From assembly GCF_001625305.1 (NCBI RefSeq), contig NW_017803932.1, positions 1,628,954 to 1,692,953 of the forward strand: a stretch of DNA of 64,000 nucleotides, in the 5' to 3' direction. The stretch comes from Branchiostoma belcheri. Lineage: Eukaryota; Chordata; Leptocardii; Amphioxiformes; Branchiostomatidae. The notes under the pieces were generated by a model that was not told the DNA's origin, searched no databases, and was given only the letters and a program-made list of their open reading frames with translations. Position numbers and translations under genes: made by a program. Position 1 is the first letter of the stretch. Each line of letters starts with the position of its first letter. Below, one piece after another: positions 26,301 through 34,705 of this stretch.

Positions 26301-29300
26301 CAGCATCTATAGAATGGGAAACATTGTTCTCTTTAGAGTAATAACATTACTGCAGCACATCTGTAACTGGTAACTGTATCAGAAAGCAAGATTTTCAATT
26401 TCTATGCGTGTCTCTAACTAAAGTATCACTGAATGGCTCCTGTCCTTAGTGCTGAAAATCTGGTTATTGCACAAAAAACACCATGTAGTAGAAACCTGGG
26501 CTATGGCATCAAAATCAAAGAGTTCTGCCTACCAGTAATTCCACCCAGAGTATGTCACATTTAGTTTCATGGCAAGTTCAAGTTCAATAGTCTGCAAATT
26601 CCCTAGATGGGACATCACGCAGTTTGGCTGTGCAGTAGTAGACTAGTAGTATCCTGAAAGAATGTCTATTATACAATAAGCTGTGGTCTGTACATGTCCA
26701 TGCATAACATTACATGTAGAATGCAATAGAATATCGTATGGACTGGAGTAGAATACAATCAAGAACAGCTATAATGACCTTGTAGCCTCCCCAAGATGCT
26801 CTCTATAGCCTCTTGCTGTGTTCCAACTTGAGTTTTCATGGTTTCCATGGAATTCAGCCTCTTCTGATATAGAGATCTTTCAGGTACATCCACTACGGTT
26901 GTCCCTGAAGATATACACATATGAATTATGAATATACATGTATCACCAGTATAAATCCGAGTATAGCCATCCAAAATATCCATAACGTTGATTCCCATGG
27001 CATCAAGTATGGCCATATTTTACATCAACATGAACATGATTTTTTGATAATCTAAGAACCTTTTTTCATAATCAATGAGAAACCTTTTAAGGATGTTTTA
27101 TAATACATCTGTCACAAAGCTCAACATCATTTGGCAAAGTTATGACGTTGCAGAAGTCTTAACTGTCATACTACCTCACCTACTGTGATATTTTTAGCAA
27201 CAAGATGCCTGATGGTCACATTGCCAGTGAAGGTTTTTGTCCCAGTGATGACCTGATCCCCCATCTTTGATACTGGGTCTTCTGCTACACGTTCTGTCAG
27301 GGCCTGCACACTGCTACTCAACTCAGTAACGTTTTGCTGTGCAGAAAAAAAGGAAATCAACAACTGTTTTTTATATCAAACAACATTCAACAACACATTG
27401 TATCTAAAACTCCTTTGCTATCAAAGACCAAAGCATGCATAATGCTTTTCACACCTTAAAATGTTGTCTTACCATTCTACTGTCTTAAAACAGCTACGGA
27501 ACACACATATACATGTACCTTCAGTTCAGTGATGCTGTCCAATATCTTCTGCTTTTCCACCTTCATGGAGCTGGGTAGATACTGGTCAGCCACCTCCAGT
27601 CTGTACAGCATGGTCCAGTTAGTATGGCCAACAGCCAAGTAGCTCTTGCCATGATGGGCAAAGGACAGAATGTCAGCAGGAGCATCAGCTGGATAGCCTG
27701 GTCCAACTGACAGAAATACAAGACTGTTAATAGGCCTGTGTGAGTGGCATACATGTATTGGAACTGTGGAAGGATTGTGTGATGTAGCTTAATCTGGCAT
27801 TACACACAACCACACAATCCTGAATTCCTCCATGTACCAACCACTTACTCCCACCTGGTGCCACCATGTGCTGGCTTAACCTCTCTGTCAATCAATTAAA
27901 AAATGTGCACCCACTCTCCCTGCAGCTGTCTCTGCTTGACAGGCAAACACAAAAACTCAATTCCACCCACCTTAAGGTACTAGTAACAAACTTGCCACAT
28001 TATTATCATTATTATCATGACATTAGTGACAGTCTGTTACATTGTAAGTGTACCTGGTAATTGTTGGTGAGCCAGTTCAAACTGTTGGTGCTGGTTGTTG
28101 TATTGGAAGATGCTGGTTTGAGGAGAATGGTCGGTGCCATGGTGAACAAGAGCAAGCAGTTTGGTTTTCTTACTGCCAGGAACCGAAATGGACTCAAACT
28201 TTTGACCTCTGTCTACTGAAATAGTTTGCAGCTCCTGAAAATTGTAACCTGGAAACAACATGGAATTAGTTTGAATATTTAGACTTAACGCACATTTGAA
28301 TATCTGTATTTTGTGCAGATAGCATGGTGCTAAAACACTTACTTAATAATACATACATACATACATAAATTAATGCTATAGAAAACAAAAAAAATTCTAG
28401 ACAAAGGTAATAATGTTGGACCTCAGGTTGTTTGAAAGCACAGTTTTTTTTGTCTTTTATCCATTACATGACATATTGGGCCACTAACAATGAACCTGGT
28501 AAGAACACACGGCAATATGGTTGTCAGTTAAAGTGAAAGCAAGATTTCTTGTCACATGCCATTCCACTTGAAGATGTATGATGGCTGCATCTCTCCAAGC
28601 CTGCCTGTCGCTGCTTCTGCAGTACCAGAGCGTGCTGCTAGGGCCAGGTATGGATCCTGTCCTATCCGGAAGTACTCGACATCTACTGCTCCCTTCACAT
28701 GAAGGCTAAAAAATATTGTGGATACATGTACAAACTGACCACTTACTTGTTCACCTAAAACACATTGTCTGATAACACTCATCCTTAACAGCTTTCAGAA
28801 ATCATCTACACACAGTAACAGTATGACTTAACAACCAAATGTAAGAGACCTTTGGCTAAAGTCAGGTATAATTGAAATTCAGGATGCTGCATGGTTTGAA
28901 TATTAAATAATGATAAATTTTCTTTGTTCACTTGGTAATAACATCATTAGTGTGTGCAAGTTGATTCATACAGTGTGTAGCCCTCTTGCAAAATCTATTT
29001 CATTTAAACAGAGCAACTCCACCTGCCTTTGCAGATGTTGAAATACATCTCTATGTTTGTTGTATTTGAGAACTGTTGATCGGGACACCACTTCTCCCCA
29101 GTAGTCAGACTGATGTGCGATGACCAGGAACATCTCACTGTTGATGAGGAAACTCTCTGCATCCTGCCCTGTCTCTGGGACCACCGAATTGTGGCTCATG
29201 TGGTGGAACAAACACTGGCCATGGGCTATGGAGGAAAAGCATACCGTCTTTACTTCTGTGCCAAAACTGCAATGACATAGACACAGTTCTGTATCTAAAC

Positions 29301-31442
29301 ATTTATCAATTAGTTGAGTTTTCCCATAAACATTCTAATTACATTAGACCAGTCTGTCTCTCTTCACAAGCTAACAAAAAAAACTTTCATGAACACTTCA
29401 TGTCATGCTCTAAATTGGATCTTGTTTATACAGACAAGTCCTTACAATGTTTGTCAATTTGCCAGTGATACACAGGTACTGTCAGCTGGCCATCCCCAGT
29501 GGGCAGCATGGCTCCCTTCTCCAGCAGCACCAGTAAGAAGAGCGGGTCTGTGGGTCCTTCCTGAGGGGTGTGGAACAGGTGCAGTCCTCTGGTCCGGGAA
29601 GAGAAGTGGAGAGTCTGCACAGGTGTCTCAGGCTGGGAAGATAAGGGCAGGAAAGAGGACAAGTGATAATATATTACATTTATAATGATAAAACAAATTG
29701 TGAAAGAGTGATGGAATACATTCATCAGTAAGACTTATTATTATGCCATTTCTTCTAGTCAGTGCTTACATATGGCAAATAAAACATAAATTTGTCCTAG
29801 AAAACTGTAGGAAACTCACTAGGATAAATGAAGGCATGATGACATTATATATCCTCACTGTGTAGTCTGACAAGACTACACAGTACAGCCTCACGTCAGG
29901 GTCACCCTCTCCAAAACAGTTGGAAGCTGCACTGAAGTATCTGAGCTGCTTTACTGACTCTGAAAATACAGTCCTATAGAATGAATTATACATGTAACTG
30001 AAGGGGAGGTGCTCAAGGCAAAATAAAGGAAACTGGTACGATGGCACCATGTTTAGTAAAGCCCACTTCTGCATTTATATTAAGTAACTCTGTGCATAGA
30101 AGTAATAGGTAGACTGCTCTTTTAAAACCATCAGACCCAAGAGAGAGAAGATAGGCCCCTTTATAGCCTTGCCGGTCTTGCCCTATGTAGAATACTCCAG
30201 TTTAACGGTACATGTACTTCAACGACTCAAGCTCAATCCAAGATCCAAGATTAAGGAGAACACAATAGTGAGCATGACCAATGCTTGCTCTGTGGGAGAA
30301 GAAAGCAGACCTAGTACCAACATCAAACTCACCTCCACTGATGTCCAGCTCAGCTGTCCAGTTGAAGTGACCAGTGGTCATGTTTAACATGTAGACCTCG
30401 GCCTTGCCATCTCCTGTTACCATGGTGATGAACTTGTGTCCATTATACTCCAGATACTCCAGGTCAGTCAGCCCAGGCAAGTTGAAGGATTGATCCACAA
30501 CCACGTCTTCCAACAGTATGTCTGTAGGAGGGAGTACAGATAAGGTACAGATAAGCAAGCCAGGATATACATGTAGTAACCATGGGTATATTCTGGCCAT
30601 GGGTATTATTTGTCTTTCAGAAAGTTTACTTTGTTAGAGCAAGAACTGTAGAATATAAATGGTTACAAGTCAATGATTTGTTTTTAGTTAAAGGCATTAT
30701 AAGTTATATTAATAAATGTCTGCAATGGATATTTGTCACTATCAGACTTTCTATCCAAACTGTGAACTCTCCAGTATACTAGTAAATAAACCAGTCTACA
30801 AACAAATACTAGAACTTTAAAATAATGCAATTGCAAGGCGGAGAAAAAAAGGTTTGGGATATTTTTTTTTACCTCTGTCACGTCCAGCCTGTGTTGGGAA
30901 GGAGAGGGGATGGTACAAGTTTGAAGCTGTGATGTCAACACTTCTACCAGGCCTCTGCAAGGGGACTGGAAGCTTCCCTAAGAGCATCATCTCAGATCTT
31001 GCAAGTTCTAACCTAAAATTCCTTAGTTCCGTCTTCAATAAATCCTGTAACAAGGTTTCACATGCCAAGATGATACATTGCAGTTATATCTGCTGCTGTG
31101 CTGAAATGTATAAAAGGAGATGGATATTTGAAGTTTGGAGTCAAACTTAAATACTCGAAATGACATACAAACTTGACCGAAGCACTTTACTGATCAATGC
31201 AAGAAATAAAGTTAACACTACAAGAAGTAGAAAACCAACTGGCATTAGTGGCCCGTTAGTCAGAAACAGTCAGTAGAATAAAAAATGAGCTTTCAGTCAT
31301 TGTATCATATTTTGGTTTAAATTTAGTTTTGTGTAATGTAAAACTATTTCACCTGTTCTGTCAGTGGTGGGGTGGCATCACGACCATGCTGCGAGGCTGC
31401 TGTCTGCCACACCCACAGGAGAGTGCACATGATGAGCTGCAT
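11340..31442 (-). CDS. Secreted protein with two EAR propellers joined by a ~26-repeat stalk
   Basis: Forty-two coding exons on the minus strand, from ATG at 31440-31442 to TGA at 11340-11342, with matching splice phases throughout once one 2-bp frameshift in exon 19612-19729 is allowed for. Predicted length is about 2,169 residues. Order: signal peptide (1 to ~17), linker, seven EAR/EPTP units (~88-470), coiled linker, ~26 stalk repeats (~535-1719), short coil (~1720-1747), about seven more EAR units (~1748-2150), short tail ending LPDQD. EAR units build seven-bladed beta-propellers in LGI, TSPEAR and ADGRV1 proteins. No LRR, thrombospondin-N/laminin-G domain or transmembrane segment is visible, so it is not a simple orthologue of those. 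Expected location: extracellular or matrix. The two exons 12689-12881 and 12920-12974 are the least certain. Function unknown. Confidence 0.82.
11514..11682. repeat. Long near-perfect inverted repeat (hairpin)
   Basis: Arms of about 70 bp start TAATGCACTGCC and end with its complement GGCAGTGCATTA. They enclose a nested smaller hairpin (AAACCACC ... GGTGGTTT) around a GTGTGAGCGAAGCGAACGA loop. It lies in the intron between 11407 and 12689 of the EAR gene. Downstream, around 11938-11990, two copies of CCATAACAC-ACATGTGCTGTTAT appear, possibly belonging to the same foldback element. Confidence 0.75.
12156..12671. mobile_element. CpG-rich MITE-like element
   Basis: About 516 bp bounded by inverted repeats (GGTCACAACCCGCC on the left, GGCGGGTTGTGACC on the right) and a possible TAAAG target duplication (12151-12155 and 12672-12676). 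The interior is rich in CpG and in ACGTACG/GCACG motifs. Its right end lies 18 bp from the last-but-one exon of the EAR gene. No transposase was seen. Confidence 0.6.
12689..15334 (-). other. C-terminal EAR propeller, about seven units
   Basis: Exons 15139-15334, 14718-14827, 14337-14567, 14057-14169, 13787-13933, 13435-13589, 12920-12974 and 12689-12881. EAR hallmarks include HAARSFHSFDMEGETWLAAA, DHFLVIANQ, DTYLAVANSDDGGRRSTIF, TQFLVYANS, LPHVVVADM, NNYLAAVSL and IPAHGARSVQPL. Splice phases agree at every junction. Exon 14718-14827 must use the second of two adjacent AGs to keep frame. Exon 12920-12974 was added because the phase-2 end of 13435-13589 needs a bridging exon; it is the weakest call. 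Confidence 0.7.
16046..16712. repeat. 26-bp minisatellite in EAR-gene intron
   Basis: About 25 imperfect copies of CAGGGACAGGGAAACACAG + TCAGCAC (26 bp), with variants reading CAAGGGACTCGGAAATACCA. It lies in the intron between exons 15834-16018 and 16723-16927. The plus strand lacks stop codons in all three frames, which produces long low-complexity frames that are not genes. Confidence 0.9.
17459..18322. repeat. Foldback-type interspersed repeat with internal ATGCAAAT modules
   Basis: The ends are inverted (TACCTTCGCCAA on the left, TTGGTGAAGGTA on the right). Inside are four diverged ~120-bp modules carrying TTAATTATGCAAAT-like cores (near 17497, 17611, 17734, 17863), and a CAGACAGACACACAGACACACGAACG segment near the right end. 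It occupies most of the EAR-gene intron 17265-18537. Related modules occur at 34938-35110. Confidence 0.6.
18960..19034 (+). repeat. tRNA-derived SINE-like fragment
   Basis: An A-box-like TGGCAAAGCAG (18960-18970) is followed by a perfect B-box GGTTCAAATCC (19006-19016) and a T8 run (19027-19034) that could terminate RNA polymerase III. The segment does not fold as a clean tRNA cloverleaf by eye and lacks a recognisable anticodon arm, so I call it a tRNA-derived SINE or pseudogene. It starts 35 bp from the acceptor of exon 18821-18925 of the EAR gene. Confidence 0.5.
23474..23564 (+). repeat. Dispersed repeat, copy 1 (inverted partner at 26434-26530)
   Basis: Shares AGAACTCT, ATAGCCCAGGTTT, GTGCAAT and CCAGATTTTCAGCACTAAG in the same order as the reverse complement of 26434-26530. 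Both lie in introns of the EAR gene in opposite orientation. Confidence 0.6.
26434..26530 (-). repeat. Dispersed repeat, copy 2
   Basis: Reverse-complement partner of 23474-23564, better conserved around the AACCAGATTTTCAGCAC core. The element class is unknown. Confidence 0.6.
27519..30521 (-). other. N-terminal EAR (EPTP) propeller, seven units
   Basis: Exons 30333-30521, 29820-29959, 29446-29632, 29027-29225, 28560-28705, 28054-28248 and 27519-27706 each encode roughly one EAR unit. The pattern is an aromatic/Gln start, a small-residue turn, a hydrophobic run such as YLALAA or SYLAVGH, and a closing aromatic strand such as TSIFQYNN or TMLYRLE. Seven units match the blade number of LGI-type EAR domains. 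The linker exon 30873-31044 precedes them. The last exon runs into a charged helical segment (MKVEKQKILDSITELK) that begins the coiled linker. The introns after 29027 and after 28560 need GC donors. Confidence 0.75.
31392..31442 (-). other. Signal peptide of the EAR protein
   Basis: The first coding exon (31353-31442) starts MQLIMCTLLWVWQTAAS, a short n-region, hydrophobic core and small residues for cleavage, followed by hydrophilic QHGRDATPPL. The cleavage site after Ala-Ser is an estimate. Confidence 0.75.
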
Positions 31443-32430
31443 TGGGTCTGTCCTGGTTGGGAGTCAAACTGAAAGATTTTTTTTTTAGTTAGGCCATGTT
31501 GATTTGATTATATGGATGACATCCACGCGCGCATGAATTTTCCGCCGTTTCCAAAAAAAAAAAAGTTTTCAACCATACTGTAAATCGTACAAAACAGTTG
31601 CAAAATGAGCAAAAATATACCATAAGTTACACAAAAATTAATAAAAACTATACCAATGTCGTAGAATGCCAAAATCAAACGAAAAAATACGAAATTGTAA
31701 AGAAATGAACTTGAAGACTAGATTATTCGCCAAACCATATTCTGTGTCATTTGCTCAACCCTCATGACCACGTAGACTTTGTAACAGTGCTAACTGACCA
31801 TGAAAGAACTTTTTTTTTTGCAAAACTTTTTTTTTATTCGCACGCGCGCATCAGTTTTGGGGCTCCCGGAGGATGTCATCCATATAATCAAATCAACATG
31901 GCCTTATTGATGTAACATGTTACATGTAATTAATTATCATCATCCTCATCATTGTACGTAATACCAAATTTCAGGTAACTGTTAATTGGTATTTAGAGGG
32001 AAATGTATGATGGTTAACTTATGAAATTTAATGACTTTGAAATCTTCTAGATTGTACCTACAATAGTCACAGTGGTATTGTCGTTTGATTAATATGTTAG
32101 TAGAAGTTAAGTATTATAAAGAACTTTCCAGGCAGATGTTGAAATGAAAGATCGTGATACATGATGTTTTGAGCTCTCTGAAACCATGGATTTACCTCCA
32201 TGCTGAAACTGTGACGGCTACCGTAGGTCGAGGTCGGGAAGGCAGATTTTGTTTACAGATTAGAGCATGGATGATTAGAGTAGTAACTTACCATGAAAAG
32301 TCCCGGAGGGAGAGGACCAGCAAGAAAGGCGTGTCCTGCTGCTGCACAGCGTGTTGCCAATTAACGCCACCGGGCTTCTGGGAAATGTTTCCCAGCTGGA
32401 ACTTGTCCGCTTTTAATACATTGTAATAAA
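31443..32430 (-). promoter_or_regulatory. 5'-UTR and leader region of the EAR gene
   Basis: The first coding exon extends to 31468 as 5' UTR behind a TTTCAG acceptor. A good donor (ATG|gtaagtta) at 32292 marks an upstream leader exon running to an undefined start near 32,430. The leader exon ends in an ATG whose frame continues 36 codons into the next exon, overlapping the true start in another frame: a potential upstream ORF. The transcription start was not identified. Confidence 0.5.
31491..31904. mobile_element. MITE with ~35-bp inverted ends
   Basis: A 414-bp element in the leader intron of the EAR gene. The left end AGGCCATGTTGATTTGATTA continues to TATGGATGACATCC; the right end is its near-perfect complement. 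Subterminal ACGCGCGCAT is also mirrored. The interior is AT-rich with A and T homopolymers and no frame. A clear target duplication was not resolved. A related arm is at 44983-45013. Confidence 0.75.
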
Positions 32431-34643
32431 GATATGTGAATAAATAATCCTGCGGGTGAATAATCAGGTGCACTGTACGTAACTTCCAGAAGCAGGACAA
32501 TCGCGAAACTTAAATATGCAGACCATCTTCAAGTCCGTCCGACCCGCAGACTCTTTGAATGGAACAGATGTTGTTCCGGCAGCGATTCCAGAGAGACCCA
32601 AAAACCAAGGAGGTTTGCAGAAGCATAACCATGGAGCCACGTCTAATTCATCCCTAAGCATCCTGATCAGATAGAAGGTAAATGAACAAGAGGCTCTGCA
32701 ACTCAAACCAATCTTCACACGTTCAGATCGGCGGCAAAACTGATTGATGAGCAGCTCCAACTGGAACTAATTTAAAGTACCCGCGTATTGGTCATCGGAC
32801 GAGTCCAATTTGGATGACGGGGATTCAGACGCTAACTTCTTTTTCCCCCTAAATATGATTGAACTGAACGATTCTATCTGGTATGCTTGAAAACATTTTA
32901 TTTAATACGATTTAGCTTATTGGCTTTCTATATCACTACAATTGCACATGTACATTTTATATTTAATCATATTTTGCTTTTGCAATGGTATAATCTACTT
33001 TGACCTTTGTCCCATGACCTACTAAAGAACGATCGGATAATGATGAACACAGACAGTGTTCGTCATAGCTGTGCAGACAATGGGTAAACTTAGGAAATTC
33101 AAAAGCTAGAACTGAAAGTCGGTGAGCTCGAGTCTCCTGTGAAGGTTGATAAGCTGGAGGACGTTTTTCTCACAAGCACAAGCCATGCGTCCGCAGCAGA
33201 ACAGAGGCCAGGTCTACAAGTAAGGAAATATAACGTTATGCCAATTTTATATTATTAGCCAACATTTTTGGTTGCAAAACTGAAAAGACAGAGGCCAGTC
33301 TGTCCACACGGTTGCCAGGCTAATCAATAAGAATTGTTTTTTCTCTAAATACTGATAGGCTAAATTTGCCAATTAGAATTTTTTTTTTCTTTTTTCGCTG
33401 TTTTTAGCCTGTCAATAATTTTTTTTTAAATTTACACTATTGACAGGCATAAAATTTTTCAGAATTGACAGTTTTTATACTAAACCATATTTTGGGCATT
33501 TGAAAACAACTCAAAAGGCATTATACGCTGACACTATTTTGACTGTCTCCTTTCACCCCTTTATTATTCCAAGGACATCATATATAGTATTTTATGTTTA
33601 CCGAAGGAGAACATATTGTTTTTGCTCCATTTCTTCTTTTGTTCCAAACACTAACCTCTGACCTGACCTGGCCAATGGCCTCTTTTCTTTACGTCTGTCA
33701 CTATAGTAACTGGTGTCGGGTTACACAATGTGGCAATTTCATAGTAGGCATTTAGACTCCTGTCACCATATACATGTATGTGAATTTTCTTTGAGTAAGA
33801 ATTAACAGAGCAGACCATATCCGAAGGTAAACATTATGCATTTGCTTTGCAAATGTTACCTATCTAGTTATACAGTGTATTCTATTTGAACCAAAACAAC
33901 ACATCCGGCTTGCTGTGGGACAGGATGTTATACATGTATGGAACTCCTGTGCAGTGGGCACAGAGTGACAGACGTTTCCCTACCATGCCAGGTTCCCAAG
34001 AATCATGAAGCTCTGTGTGCCTCTGTATAAGTGGTAGAATAACCTAGGTCAAAGAGTTTCCTTTTGCTATGACTTAAGCAAGGAGGTTTTAAACCTTCTT
34101 GTTTTAAAAAAGAAGCAGGAGGATACAGGATATTTGCATCACACAAGGGGAACAGGACATTTCAAACTGCACTGCACTGGCTTGAACCGCTCTGGACTCA
34201 ACTACCTGATCAGAATGTCGTGATCACTTGTGAACTGCCATAAACTGCCTTGTCCAAGAAATATGAGTCTTGGTCCTTTCAGATGGGTCAAGACATACCA
34301 CCACTAGCCGCTCAATGTTCTGGGTGTACAATTGAACAAGGTGCTTTGGGTGCTTTATTAATCCTCCATTAGCAACATACAAGACAGTAGTACAAGATCA
34401 AGTATACAGCTAGTGTTCCTGGAGTTAAAGTACTTAAACATCATACAAATACACTACATCAAAATTGAAACATTATTTACATACAACTTAACATATAACT
34501 TTATATTTAAAAGTGACATCACATGTGCCTATCAACCATCTACGTTTGTGCTCTATCAACTGCTGCAAGGTGTTTGGACTGGATAGCTTTTTGTCACCAA
34601 TCCATAGCAATGTATGATACTATCAATCTGAAAAATATTTCAG
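32431..34643. other. Divergent intergenic region, EAR gene / senju
   Basis: No confident coding exon. 33100-33219 is open in one frame and ends in a donor (CTACAA|gtaagg), so it may be a 5'-UTR exon of the senju-like gene, whose leader exon before the start codon begins behind the acceptor at 34641-34643. This link is inferred. Confidence 0.4.
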
Positions 34644-34705
34644 GTCTGCCTCTCCACCAGCCCCCTTTTCCAGAAGCCAGAACAAGATGATGCAGTAGCA
34701 GCAGC

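Larger units (their letters stand above)
15610..27336 (-). other. Stalk: ~26 copies of a ~45-residue ITG-K-F / NGVDL repeat
   Basis: Exons: 27180-27336, 26779-26904, 26156-26306, 25773-25924, 25249-25368, 24798-24932, 24337-24567, 24028-24147, 23303-23446, 22871-22995, 22640-22746, 21778-22238, 21309-21530, 20766-20887, 20241-20424, 19891-20094, 19612-19729, 19160-19316, 18821-18925, 18538-18609, 17215-17264, 16723-16927, 15834-16018, 15610-15694. The unit reads roughly: V-x-L-x-x-x-Q-x-I-T-G-x-K-T-F, then alternating hydrophobics (V-x-V-x-G-x-L-x-V-x-G), then NGVDLSEL. Alternating residues and turn glycines predict beta-structure. Most introns are phase 1, so repeats could be gained or lost in frame. 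Coiled segments flank the array (exons 26779-26904 and 15610-15694). Few cysteines are present. I do not recognise a named Pfam family; similar ITG-K-TF motifs occur, from memory, in phage tail-fibre-like repeats. Confidence 0.8.

Noticed and set aside
33100..33219. Coding exon KLELKVGELESPVK...
   Set aside because: Open frame and a donor, but no acceptor-supported partner or recognisable family; kept only as a possible UTR exon of senju.
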